Of a DNA stretch of 64,000 nt, positions 28,672-38,235 are shown piece by piece. Both the position numbers and the translations under genes were made by a program. Origin of the DNA: Candidatus Nanopelagicales bacterium (GTDB taxonomy: Bacteria > Actinomycetota > Actinomycetes > S36-B12). The DNA is taken from NCBI GenBank assembly GCA_028825115.1, contig JAPKAV010000001.1, positions 144,355-208,354 of the forward strand, given 5' to 3'. The stretch's first letter is position 1. Each line of letters starts with the position of its first letter. Below the pieces are notes generated by a model. It saw only the letters and a program-made list of their open reading frames with translations. It was not told where the DNA came from and made no database searches.

Positions 28672-30615
28672 TCACAGTGAAGCGAGCAACGCATACCACT
28701 TAGTTAAGCCACCATCCAGGTACATTGCGTAGGGCTGTTCCGTGGATCTTGCCCCCGCGCCAAACTCAATTTTTCCAAGAGCAGCAGCCACTTCGGCCGC
28801 GTCATTCACGTACATGACAGTTGGCCCAGCCCTCAATGGAGACCCATTGAGCACACGGCCGTCCCTAAGCATTAGAGTCGGAATTCCCTCAAAAATTGCA
28901 TCTAGCGATGCAGAACTTACGTTGCTGCAGAGCGTCACGTCGCATTCGGCTAGGGCTTCTCTGGTTGTCTGTACTTCCGAAAGTGATACCCCGCTTGGAA
29001 GGCTTTCCTTCAAAAATGGCTTTGCAGGGTGTGGTCGAAACGTAAAGGTCCACTTATCACCAGCGAAAGGAACCAGTTCTTCAAGGATCTGGAGTTGTTT
29101 TGCACACATCGAAACGTCATATTCACCGAAAACAAGAAGCGTTCGGCTATTGAATGCACGGGTTCGATTTTTTGACGAGTCTGCATTAGTTGAATGGCGG
29201 GACCAGAATCGTAATGCCTCAACTTTGCGGATCTTCGAGGGTTCCCGTCCGTTGGCAATCATGATGGCTTCACTTTTTGGATCGATAACGGCAACATCGG
29301 AGGGAGCGGGCAGTGTTCGACTGTTCTCAGCACTAGACCCGGAAAATCCAATCGCATATCGAAGATCCCAAGTGCGTACAGGCACATGCGCCACTCCAAT
29401 GTTTGGGCCTGCATCTCGAGCCATCCGTGCCCAAAGGAGCGCCATTTCCCAAGGCTGGTTCTCCATTAAGTAGATACATGAACCCTGGCCTTGCTGAAAG
29501 GGGAGCGCCTCACCAAAAAGTGAAAGCCACAGTGCGTTCCTGGCCGCTCCTAAGCCCTGAAAATCTGAATTCAAGCGAGAACGGACTAGTGGCGAAACGT
29601 CTAACCCACTCACGGAATCTGCCCAAGGAATTCGAGTTGCGAGCTGTTTTGTGATTTTGCGTATCCGTAAATATTGCACAACGGATTTAAATGCAACTGG
29701 CAGAGTCAAGTAGTCATGAAGAAGGAAGTGGCGCGAAGAAGCGTGGTGTCGATTCAGACCCCGGAGTGCGGCTCGCGCTGAGCGTACATTGGGGAGCGCT
29801 GCACTTCTTACGTCGATGTGGATCCAGTTAACCGTTGTCCGCAGTCGGGGAAGGATCTGGGTAAGTGGGCCCCAGTAGTTGGATGTGAAAGTACCGTCCC
29901 GCGCGGCTGTCGAATCAATATTGGTGAAGTAGTCAACGACGGTGAGTGCAGGATCCTCAGCGGTATCAGGAGAGAGTTTATGGCGATGCCAAGTGAAGTA
30001 GCGGAGATACTGCAGGGCTAGGTAACCAATCCCATTAATAAGATGAGGAATTTTTCTTTCAAGGAGTGAGCAAGTGGTGTGGACGTGCGATTCATCGATA
30101 TCCATCCTGTGTCCGTGAACGAATGTGATTTTACGTTCAGTTTCGATGCACCATAGTGTGAGAATCTTCTCGAACTCCGCGTCAGCGTCGTGCACTTGCA
30201 GTTCTCCCACATGGTTGGCATCTGAGATCTGGACCAGGGCCCAGAGGCGCAGAGTTGCATAGGCGATGGATGTTGGGTTGAACGAATAATCCGAAGGAAT
30301 TGTCATCCACCAGTAACTAAGCCCAGGCCGCACGAGGAGAGCATCAACGACTGTCGTTGCGCCGAAGGAATTTTTCCCGACGGTTTCGAGCCACGACAAG
30401 TATCTGAGCTTCCAGTAGCTTGCGTTCTCGTTGAGCAGCTCCGGAAGCGAAATATTGCCTGCCTTGCTCTTTTGCTCAGAAATGTATTGCGCCCAATAGA
30501 CCGAGAAGTGTCCGGGCGGTGGTGTGCCCTCCGGAGAGCACCACAACAGTAACTTCTTCATCGCCTCCTTATGATACTTGAATAAAGGGAGATAAGAACC
30601 GCAGCGACATGACAC
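28672..30615 (-). CDS. Surface-carbohydrate biosynthesis protein, large GT-like (resembles LIC13510/LIC12162-type families)
   Basis: 647 aa; YWWMTIPSDYSFNPTSIAYATLRLWAL in the N-half, CDVTLCSNVSSASLDAIFEGIPTLML in the C-half; family assignment from memory only. Confidence 0.6.
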   Translation of the reverse strand: MSCRCGSYLPLFKYHKEAMKKLLLWCSPEGTPPPGHFSVYWAQYISEQKSKAGNISLPELLNENASYWKLRYLSWLETVGKNSFGATTVVDALLVRPGLSYWWMTIPSDYSFNPTSIAYATLRLWALVQISDANHVGELQVHDADAEFEKILTLWCIETERKITFVHGHRMDIDESHVHTTCSLLERKIPHLINGIGYLALQYLRYFTWHRHKLSPDTAEDPALTVVDYFTNIDSTAARDGTFTSNYWGPLTQILPRLRTTVNWIHIDVRSAALPNVRSARAALRGLNRHHASSRHFLLHDYLTLPVAFKSVVQYLRIRKITKQLATRIPWADSVSGLDVSPLVRSRLNSDFQGLGAARNALWLSLFGEALPFQQGQGSCIYLMENQPWEMALLWARMARDAGPNIGVAHVPVRTWDLRYAIGFSGSSAENSRTLPAPSDVAVIDPKSEAIMIANGREPSKIRKVEALRFWSRHSTNADSSKNRTRAFNSRTLLVFGEYDVSMCAKQLQILEELVPFAGDKWTFTFRPHPAKPFLKESLPSGVSLSEVQTTREALAECDVTLCSNVSSASLDAIFEGIPTLMLRDGRVLNGSPLRAGPTVMYVNDAAEVAAALGKIEFGAGARSTEQPYAMYLDGGLTKWYALLASL

Positions 30616-30639
30616 GGCGCACCAATGTAGCCTTGGGCT

Positions 30640-31542
30640 ATGCGAGTGTTGATTTCTGGAGCCAACGGACTGTTAGGTCAGCATTTGGTCCAGAGCCGAA
30701 GTCAAGAATTCGAGATTCTCGGAATTATTCGCTCCAAGAATTTAACCGGGATTCGAGTTGAGTGCGAAACACGCGAATTAGATTTGACACAATTTTCCGA
30801 AGTCATTCAAGTCCTTGACACATTTGCACCTGAGGTAATTATTCACACGGCTGCTGAGGGGCGTGTGGATGCAGTTCAGGAGCGGATCGATGAATTTAGG
30901 ACGCTGAATGTAAAACTACCTTCGCTTCTCAGCAAGTATGCCAAAAATTCAGGCGCACAAATAGTGCATCTGTCTTCCAACGCGGTGTTTGGAGGCAGGG
31001 CCGAAAGCTACTCTGACTACAGCGGACTGGACCCGATCAATGATTATGGAGTTCTCAAGGCGGAAGCCGAACGATCAGTCATTGAGCAGAATCCCGGTGC
31101 ATTAATAATTAGACCGATACTTATGTATGGATGGCCACAGCCGTCCGGAAGACAAAACCCAGTCACTTCGTGGATTGCTAACTTGCGGGAAGGTAAAAAG
31201 ATACGCGTGGTCGATGACGTCTGGACAGAACCATTAGCAGCCTGGGATTGCGCAGAGGCAATTTGGTGCGCTCTGGATACAGATATGTCGGGTCCTTTAA
31301 ATGTGAGTGGTGGTGTGAAGATGTCATTACTTGAGTTTGCACACAAGGTAGCGTCTGTTTTTGAGTTGGATTCGTCCCTAATCGAGCCTGCGTCAAGTGG
31401 AGATTTTCCGACCCTTGCTCCAAGGCCAGGTAGCACCTCCTTTGATCTGAAGCGACTCACAGAAGAGCTGCGCTTTCATCCGCTCTCTCCTCTGGAAGGA
31501 CTTGAGAAGCTAAAACATGACGAGCCTGCGATGGGGCGCTAA
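30640..31542 (+). CDS. dTDP-4-dehydrorhamnose reductase-like (RmlD) sugar-nucleotide reductase
   Basis: 300 aa; MRVLISGANGLLGQHLV, HLSSNAVFGG, YGVLKAEAER. Confidence 0.85.
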   Translation: MRVLISGANGLLGQHLVQSRSQEFEILGIIRSKNLTGIRVECETRELDLTQFSEVIQVLDTFAPEVIIHTAAEGRVDAVQERIDEFRTLNVKLPSLLSKYAKNSGAQIVHLSSNAVFGGRAESYSDYSGLDPINDYGVLKAEAERSVIEQNPGALIIRPILMYGWPQPSGRQNPVTSWIANLREGKKIRVVDDVWTEPLAAWDCAEAIWCALDTDMSGPLNVSGGVKMSLLEFAHKVASVFELDSSLIEPASSGDFPTLAPRPGSTSFDLKRLTEELRFHPLSPLEGLEKLKHDEPAMGR

Positions 31543-32395
31543 AACAATGGAATCAGTTTCTCGCCCCCTAGTTTCTGTGATAATTCCCACTTACAATATG
31601 GAGCAGCACATCGCGGAAACACTGAATTCCGTTCAGAGCCAAACCCTTGAATCGTGGGAAGCGATCGTGGTTGATGATTGTTCGACGGATTTAACAGCCC
31701 AAATCGTGAATAACTTTGTGGAGCAAGACCCACGGATACGATATTGTCGTCTGCCGAAGAACAGCAACTTGCCTGCAGTACCCAGAAATTATGGAATCCA
31801 ACAGGCTCATGGAAAATATGTCGCTCTACTAGATCACGATGATGCATGGAACCCACAAAAGCTACAGCGACAAGTCCAAGTCCTCGAGGAAGATGAGGAC
31901 CTAGCAATGGTCCACTCTCAGCTGTGGGTTGTCAGAGATGGGCGGAGATTTTGGGGAATTTTCTATCTGCGATCACCACGGCAGTGCATTGCTGTTGAAT
32001 CAAGTTTGAAATGGCGTAATGTAATTCAGTGTTCTGCTGTCATGGTCCGAAAGGTTGTCATCCAAGACTTGGGTGGTTTTGATGAATCACTCGAATTAAG
32101 AGCGGTCGAGGACTATCATCTTTGGTACCGTATAAGTCAGCAGCACAGAATTGCATTCATAAGTGAAATTCACGGGGTGTACCGCCACGATAAATCGAGC
32201 ACCTCGTCCATCGAAAACATGGTACACCGGCTGCAGAAAGTGGATCAGGCCCTCGGAACGCTAACCTCGGCGACCAAACAAAATTTTTTGCGAAAAATTA
32301 TGGCGAAAGCACTGAACTTCCCCAGTGTGCTCTATTTTCTCATCCTCGAAGGTCGTTACCGACAGTATGTTGGTTCTTCACCAAGATGTTGGTAA
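31517..32395 (+). CDS. Glycosyltransferase family 2
   Basis: PLVSVIIPTYNMEQHIAETLNSV, VVDDCSTDLTAQIV, ALLDHDDAWNPQKL; real start may be 31547. Confidence 0.9.
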   Translation: MTSLRWGAKTMESVSRPLVSVIIPTYNMEQHIAETLNSVQSQTLESWEAIVVDDCSTDLTAQIVNNFVEQDPRIRYCRLPKNSNLPAVPRNYGIQQAHGKYVALLDHDDAWNPQKLQRQVQVLEEDEDLAMVHSQLWVVRDGRRFWGIFYLRSPRQCIAVESSLKWRNVIQCSAVMVRKVVIQDLGGFDESLELRAVEDYHLWYRISQQHRIAFISEIHGVYRHDKSSTSSIENMVHRLQKVDQALGTLTSATKQNFLRKIMAKALNFPSVLYFLILEGRYRQYVGSSPRCW

Positions 32396-33525
32396 AAGTC
32401 CAAAATCTTGTGCCAGAGAAAATTTCGACCATAGAACTCAACAACTTGTTGTCGCGCGGCATCTCCCAGAACTCTCAGTTCAATCCCACCTTTCATGATC
32501 TCATTCATGGTCGAGAAAAGTATCGAGGAGTTCTTTATTGGAATAAGGAACCCATTTACTCCCTCGATTATGACCTCATTGCATCCATTAATGTCAGTTA
32601 CGATCGAGGGTAATGACATTGCTCCCGCTTCAATAACGGAGTTGGGTAGCCCTTCGCGGTAACTTGGGAGGACAAAGACATTGGCTGCCGCGAGGTAAGG
32701 TCTCACGTCAAAATGCCATCCGATTGCATGGATCCTGTCTGAACAAGCCATCTTTTCTCGAGTTCTGATTGGGAGTGGGGTTAGTTTTTCTTCTTGTTCG
32801 CCAACTAGTAGTAGGTCTACATCGAAATGGGAATCGGCAAGTTCAACGAATGCCTCGATCAACTCGATTATTCCCTTGTCGGGCACCAATCTACCGACAT
32901 AGACGAAAACAGTATTCTGGTCGGAAATACCCAGACTAGTGCGAACATTGTCATTGTCATTGTCATTGTCATTGTCATTGGCAAGGCTGTAATGGTTGAT
33001 GTCCACTCCATTGATCGAACCGTTGCCTATAACCGTAACGATCTTCTTAGTAAGACGAGCATGGACAAAGTCTCTGAGCCCGAAACTATTGGATGTTAAG
33101 GCAGTCGCATTAAAGTAAGTGAATTGCTCGGCAAGTTTCATGAGTGAGCGCCGAATCCCTTGAGCTTCCATCAAGGGCATCCCCACTATTCCGTGAACTC
33201 GCCGAGGAACCCGGGCCAGACGGCCCGCGATCATGGTCACGAGTCCGGCCTTTGGGGTGTATGACTGAATTATGTCGGGTCGATGTTTCCGCAAGAGCCT
33301 GAACATACGCCAGATCGAAAGCAAATCGTGTAACGGTGCAATGGTGCGTCTCATTTCAACCGCTTTCCAGCAGACACCTTCTCTCTCGGCCACGTTGGCG
33401 ATTCTGTCGGAGGGTGAGCTCACGATCGTGACGTCGAAGTACTGGTTAAGAAATCCCGGTTGCCCTTCAAGCAACGAGTCAAGCGAATCAACAACCGTAG
33501 TGAGAATCCAGAGTTTTTGCTTCAA
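32356..33525 (-). CDS. Glycosyltransferase family 4 / GT-B
   Basis: 389 aa; FVYVGRLVPDKGIIELIEAF, VFVLPSYREGLPNSVIEAGAM; contains an Asn-Asp repeat encoded by a hexanucleotide array. Confidence 0.9.
   Translation of the reverse strand: MKQKLWILTTVVDSLDSLLEGQPGFLNQYFDVTIVSSPSDRIANVAEREGVCWKAVEMRRTIAPLHDLLSIWRMFRLLRKHRPDIIQSYTPKAGLVTMIAGRLARVPRRVHGIVGMPLMEAQGIRRSLMKLAEQFTYFNATALTSNSFGLRDFVHARLTKKIVTVIGNGSINGVDINHYSLANDNDNDNDNDNVRTSLGISDQNTVFVYVGRLVPDKGIIELIEAFVELADSHFDVDLLLVGEQEEKLTPLPIRTREKMACSDRIHAIGWHFDVRPYLAAANVFVLPSYREGLPNSVIEAGAMSLPSIVTDINGCNEVIIEGVNGFLIPIKNSSILFSTMNEIMKGGIELRVLGDAARQQVVEFYGRNFLWHKILDFYQHLGEEPTYCR
32947..32980. repeat. In-frame hexanucleotide array (ATTGTC) x 5.67
   Basis: Direct read: attgtc repeated five times plus attg; encodes NDNDNDNDNDN on the minus strand. 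Confidence 0.97.
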
Positions 33526-34499
33526 GACCGTACCTGAGTACTCAAGTACATCAACGGGTCGAGAAATTTCTCGACATCAATGAACTGCGCAAGCCGTTCA
33601 GTATTGGCTATACACGCCTCCACTTCATCACGAGTGACGTGTTCAAGTTCCACTTCGATTTCGTTGCTACGAAGCACGTCAATAAGTTCTGTTACGCAGA
33701 TCCCTTTTCCCCTGCCGATATTTATGACTCCTGGATTCGCACCCACAGTCAATTCCAGATAGGTCTTGGCAGCATCTGTCACGTGAGTGAAGTCACGAAG
33801 AGAAGCACCTAAATTTATCACCCGAAATGGCGACGATGATTTCGCTGCTTGCTTCAACCTATGGATTACTGAGAATCGATCTTTGCCCCCATAAAGGTTG
33901 AAGGGTCGAACGATGGTGTAGTCAATGCCGTATGCCTGTGCGAAACTGGTAACTAATTGTTCGGCCGCAACCTTGAATGCACCGTGTATTCCATGTGTCT
34001 GAACCGCGTCGCGCTCTTTGCAATTCGCATTATCACCATATACAACAGCACTACTAGTGTAGATCATTCTTGAGCATTGTGAAGATTTCGCCCATTCCAA
34101 GGTCCGCGCAAGGACCCCTAATGACTGATTCAGATACTCGACCGGGTCTGAAAAGTCCGACAACTGATTCGCAGGTTGAAACGCATTTACAATCACAGGC
34201 AAATTCTTGGGCATTAATATTGAGGCATCAGGGTTTAATATTTCTCTCGAAGAGATGACGGTGGCGTTTGAATGATTCGCGATAGTGTGCGTTAAATTAC
34301 TTCGAGCACCAATAATCACTAACTTTTGACGTTTATCCTCGGTTGCTCCCACAGAGTGAAGCCTAAGGGATCTAGGTCTTTGAGCGGCCAACGCCCAAAT
34401 GTCACTGTACCGCAACCTCCGATCTTTATGGCTGATTTTTCTTGAGGGGGGCATGAGCAACGTGAGAGGGATCAAAAATAATTCTGGATTTCTAACCAA
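33522..34499 (-). CDS. NAD-dependent epimerase/dehydratase
   Basis: 325 aa ORF; VIIGARSNLTHTIA, YTSSAVVYGDN, FKVAAEQLVTSF; likely starts downstream of the ORF start. Confidence 0.82.
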   Translation of the reverse strand: MVRNPELFLIPLTLLMPPSRKISHKDRRLRYSDIWALAAQRPRSLRLHSVGATEDKRQKLVIIGARSNLTHTIANHSNATVISSREILNPDASILMPKNLPVIVNAFQPANQLSDFSDPVEYLNQSLGVLARTLEWAKSSQCSRMIYTSSAVVYGDNANCKERDAVQTHGIHGAFKVAAEQLVTSFAQAYGIDYTIVRPFNLYGGKDRFSVIHRLKQAAKSSSPFRVINLGASLRDFTHVTDAAKTYLELTVGANPGVINIGRGKGICVTELIDVLRSNEIEVELEHVTRDEVEACIANTERLAQFIDVEKFLDPLMYLSTQVRS

Positions 34500-36244
34500 T
34501 TTGTTTCGTGGATACTGGATGGACCGGGAAGTGACAACTGGCTGACTCGTGAACTGGTGATTAACTCGTGAGAGGTTTTCTTAGGTTCTTCTGTTGACGA
34601 CACCAAGACCTCATGAGCCTTTTCACCAGGGCGAAGCCCAGTAAATTCAACCGAGATGTTTCGGCCTGATCTATTGATCATGTGTTGAGCAAGGTCAGCA
34701 ATTTTGAGGGGTAAACCCATATCAAGGATTAGGGTCTCGCCGTGGTTGCCGATTACTGCGGCTTGGAGAACTAAGTGAACAGCTTCGCGTATTGTCATGA
34801 AGAAGCGCGTGACGGCCTCATCCGTGACTGTGACGGGTCCACCGTTTTCAATTTGAAATCTGAAGGTCTCGATTACTGAACCTCTTGACCCGAGAACATT
34901 TCCAAATCGAACGGACACAAACGATCGTTTGGCGTCTTCGGGGACTCCTGCGGTGAGTTGTTCGGTAAGGAGTTTTGATTTACCGAGAATGCTCGTTGGG
35001 TCGGCGGCTTTGTCGGTGGAAATGTTGACGAAGTGAGTCACTCCGTGGTCCATTGACGCTTGTAGCATGCTAGCGGTACCACGGACGTTGGTCTTGAAGG
35101 CCTCCTCGGGGTGGCGTTCAAGGAGGGGAAGATGTTTCAGCGCGGCCGAGTGAAAAACAATTTCAGGCTGGGTCTCCGTGAGGATTTCGTCGATCCTCGC
35201 AGCGTCTCGAATATCAGCTAGGATCAAGTGCGGAGACATTAGGTGGCCTGTTCCATCAAGGGTGAGCTGAACTCGGTGAAGGGCGGATTCATCCCGATCC
35301 AAGAGAAACAGCGCAGTTGGACGGTAGCGTGAAATCTGCCGAACTAATTCAGAACCAATGGATCCTCCCGCGCCTGTGACAAGGACTCTTTTACCTCGAA
35401 TGAATGCTGTAATTTCGGCCTCATCCGTGTTAATGGGGCGCCGCCCCATGAGGTCCTCTTCAGTGACATCGGAAATGTCACCTAACTTAACCGCCCCGCC
35501 AACAATTTCAGAGGCTGTCGGGATGATCGTTACCGACACTCCGAGGGGTCGCATACGTTGATCAAGGTCAAGAAGTTCCGCTGCTTGAATCCCCGCGATG
35601 GCAATAAGTAAAACTTCCGTCTCAGTCTGAGAACATATTTCCTCAATTTGGGATGAAGTGCCCAGCACTTTGATACCGGATCTTCGAAGGTGATGCTTCC
35701 TCGGATTATCATCAATGAATCCAACCGGTTGATATTCATTGTCACGATCGTTGAGCATCAGAGTGACGATCTGCGATCCAGCATCTCCTGCGCCAAAGAT
35801 AAGGGTTTTCTTCCCTTCACGGCTGAGCAATCGTTGCTGGCGCGCTCCACGCAAAATGAAGCGGGCACCAAGCATGCTTGCCGCCGCGATCCCAACAGCG
35901 ATAACAAACGTGGAGCGTGGCAACTCGCTCCCGGGAATGATTAGTAGTACGAATGTTCCCAAGGCGCCCACAAATACGCACGTAACAACAAGACCGAGAA
36001 CCTCATCAAAAGAACCAACAACATATCGACCCTGATAAAGATGGAATGCAGAGCCGGCTGCGATATGGATCAGCGCTGCGATTACGCCACTGACAAGAGC
36101 TACAAGCAGTCGCGAGCCGCTGACATCGAAGTCATATCGAAATAGCAGAGCCAGCGGAACTGCCATAATCCATGAGAGAGCGTCCCAAGCTACCTGAGCC
36201 AATCGTCTTTGGAACCATTGTCTTTGGGTCATTGAACTTCCCAA
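34472..36244 (-). CDS. UDP-GlcNAc 4,6-dehydratase / polysaccharide biosynthesis protein (CapD/WbpM/PglF family)
   Basis: 590 aa; N-terminal TM segments, LIFGAGDAGSQIV, VLVTGAGGSIGSELVRQI, GRRPI, STDKAADPTSILGKSK. Confidence 0.92.
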   Translation of the reverse strand: MGSSMTQRQWFQRRLAQVAWDALSWIMAVPLALLFRYDFDVSGSRLLVALVSGVIAALIHIAAGSAFHLYQGRYVVGSFDEVLGLVVTCVFVGALGTFVLLIIPGSELPRSTFVIAVGIAAASMLGARFILRGARQQRLLSREGKKTLIFGAGDAGSQIVTLMLNDRDNEYQPVGFIDDNPRKHHLRRSGIKVLGTSSQIEEICSQTETEVLLIAIAGIQAAELLDLDQRMRPLGVSVTIIPTASEIVGGAVKLGDISDVTEEDLMGRRPINTDEAEITAFIRGKRVLVTGAGGSIGSELVRQISRYRPTALFLLDRDESALHRVQLTLDGTGHLMSPHLILADIRDAARIDEILTETQPEIVFHSAALKHLPLLERHPEEAFKTNVRGTASMLQASMDHGVTHFVNISTDKAADPTSILGKSKLLTEQLTAGVPEDAKRSFVSVRFGNVLGSRGSVIETFRFQIENGGPVTVTDEAVTRFFMTIREAVHLVLQAAVIGNHGETLILDMGLPLKIADLAQHMINRSGRNISVEFTGLRPGEKAHEVLVSSTEEPKKTSHELITSSRVSQLSLPGPSSIHETNWLEIQNYF

Positions 36245-36268
36245 CGATAAATCAATGTGTTCAGGAAC

Positions 36269-36916
36269 CTACAAGTATGGATCATGGGCTTTCCTGTCTT
36301 TGAGAAATGTTGCGGGCGCGCCGACCGCAACAGTAAGAGGTGGGATCGATTTGTGTGCGTACGATGCGGCGCCTAGCACGGAGTCGTGACCAATTTGCAA
36401 ACCATGACGTGCCGTGGAGTTAATTGCTAACACAGCTCGCTCACCTATCGTCACGTTACCGCCGGTTCGGGCCCCTGGGCCAAGTGAAGCAAAGTCGCCC
36501 ATAACACAGTCGTGTTCGATACTTGAGGTTGTATTGAGGGTGCAAAAAATTCCTACTTGAGAGGAAGTTCCAACTACAGAGTTCTGGTGAACCGTGGATC
36601 CTTGCCCGATTTCGGAATCTTTTGCAATAGATGCTGTGGGATGAATTAAAGGAGGGAACATTGAGATGGGGTAAGTTTTATTGAGTTCAAGCCATACTTC
36701 CTGACGTGTGAAATTATCTCCGATTCCGATCGCAATGACCGCATTTTTTGGTGCAAGGCCCTCGGGGAGATCCGGATAGGCGTTAAAACCCAAGAAGTTT
36801 TGGTAATCCGAATTCGGAGAAATGAAGGCCTGAATCTGGAAGCCAGACGCCGTGGCAATCTCGGCCAAGCTCTTCGCGTGTCCTCCGGTCCCCCAGACGT
36901 AAAGTTTCTTACTCAC
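36269..36916 (-). CDS. Sugar O/N-acetyltransferase (NeuD/PglD family, left-handed beta-helix)
   Basis: 215 aa; VWGTGGHAKSLAEIA, hexapeptide repeats IAKDSEIGQGSTVHQNSVVGTSSQVG. Confidence 0.9.
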   Translation of the reverse strand: MSKKLYVWGTGGHAKSLAEIATASGFQIQAFISPNSDYQNFLGFNAYPDLPEGLAPKNAVIAIGIGDNFTRQEVWLELNKTYPISMFPPLIHPTASIAKDSEIGQGSTVHQNSVVGTSSQVGIFCTLNTTSSIEHDCVMGDFASLGPGARTGGNVTIGERAVLAINSTARHGLQIGHDSVLGAASYAHKSIPPLTVAVGAPATFLKDRKAHDPYL

Positions 36917-37092
36917 GAGTCGCCCTGTTCCAGAGTTTCACTACTTTCTTTTCGCCCGCCAGAGGGGTTCGTTCAAAAGACCCATATTTGGTGCTGCCAA
37001 AATGATGTAGATCCTCATGGAAATCCGATAGCACCATAGCGACACTCTAGTTGGTGGTCTGGCTGGAAATGATTAGAGATTAGGCTGTACCA

Positions 37093-38235
37093 GTGGATCA
37101 AGTTAGGGGAAGGCGTTATCTGTCTGCTCCAGTGGCTACCCCTAGAGATATCCACCGGGTTCAGGAGTCCTTGATTTCGGGCTGGGTTGCTCCGGCAGGG
37201 CCCGAGTTGTCTGCCTTTGAGTCGCAAATTGCGTCCTATGTAGGGGTATCTGAGGCGGTTGGACTGAGCTCCGGCACGGCAGCGCTGCATTTGGCCTTAA
37301 AATATTTAGGGGTAGGGCCCGGCGATAAAGTGTTGGTCCCCACACTGACGTTTGGGGCAACAGCTTTTGCGGTTACATACTTGGGGGCTGAGCCGGTCTT
37401 TGTCGACGTTGACGACTCGTGGAATATGGATCCAGATCACACCCGGCTGGCCCTGAAGACCTTGAAAAGTGACGGTATTCAGGTTGGGGCCGCGCTCCCC
37501 GTCGACCTGTACGGTTCCCCTGCGAATTACGGGGCGCTGATGCCTTTGTTCTCCGAGTTCGGCGTCCCGGTTTTTGAGGATGCTGCTGAGGGTCTGGGCG
37601 GTGATTTCGACGGCAAGAAATTGGGAGGCTTCGGAGTGGGCGGGGCACTTTCCTTTAATGGAAACAAGATCCTGACTACCTCGGGGGGCGGCATGTTACT
37701 GACGAACGATGGCGAGTTTGCATCCAAGGTGCGTTTTTGGGCTACACAGTCACGTGAGGATTTCCCCTGGTATGAACATGAAGAGATTGGTTACAACTAC
37801 CGGTTGAGTAATATTTTGGCCGCCTTAGGCCGATCGCAATTGGAGCGAATTGACCAAACGGTGACTCACCACCGAGAGCTCCGTGAGTTGTATCGGGAGG
37901 GTCTCGCCCCATTAGAGGGTGTCCTGGTTCAGGCAGATCCATCGTGGGGTCGATCAAATTCCTGGTTGTCTGTTGTGACTTTTGATCCCGGGTTATATCC
38001 CGACGGTCCGACGCAGATTCGATTGGCGTTGGAGGAAAGAGACATTGAGTCTCGTCCAATCTGGAAACCCATGCACCAGCAGCCTGTATTTCGAGGTGCT
38101 CGCTCCTTTCTCAGCGGCAAGGCAGACTCCGTCTACTCTTCGGGATTGTGCTTGCCCTCGGGTCCAAGGATCACTGATCTAGATGTTGAAGAGGTGTGTT
38201 CGGTGATCTCGAGGACCCTCGGCCCGCGAGCATGA
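37093..38235 (+). CDS. DegT/DnrJ/EryC1/StrS aminotransferase (PglE-like)
   Basis: 380 aa; VGLSSGTAALHLALKYLGVGPGDKV, VFEDAAEGLGG, SFNGNKILTTSGGG. Confidence 0.92.
   Translation: MDQVRGRRYLSAPVATPRDIHRVQESLISGWVAPAGPELSAFESQIASYVGVSEAVGLSSGTAALHLALKYLGVGPGDKVLVPTLTFGATAFAVTYLGAEPVFVDVDDSWNMDPDHTRLALKTLKSDGIQVGAALPVDLYGSPANYGALMPLFSEFGVPVFEDAAEGLGGDFDGKKLGGFGVGGALSFNGNKILTTSGGGMLLTNDGEFASKVRFWATQSREDFPWYEHEEIGYNYRLSNILAALGRSQLERIDQTVTHHRELRELYREGLAPLEGVLVQADPSWGRSNSWLSVVTFDPGLYPDGPTQIRLALEERDIESRPIWKPMHQQPVFRGARSFLSGKADSVYSSGLCLPSGPRITDLDVEEVCSVISRTLGPRA

Noticed and set aside
18617-30615. Mobile element as the cause of the module duplication
   Set aside because: No transposase, integrase or terminal inverted repeats recognised; short direct repeats and microhomology explain the junctions I can see
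32947-32980. Repeat array considered as CRISPR-like
   Set aside because: Six-base units without spacers, inside a coding frame: a microsatellite
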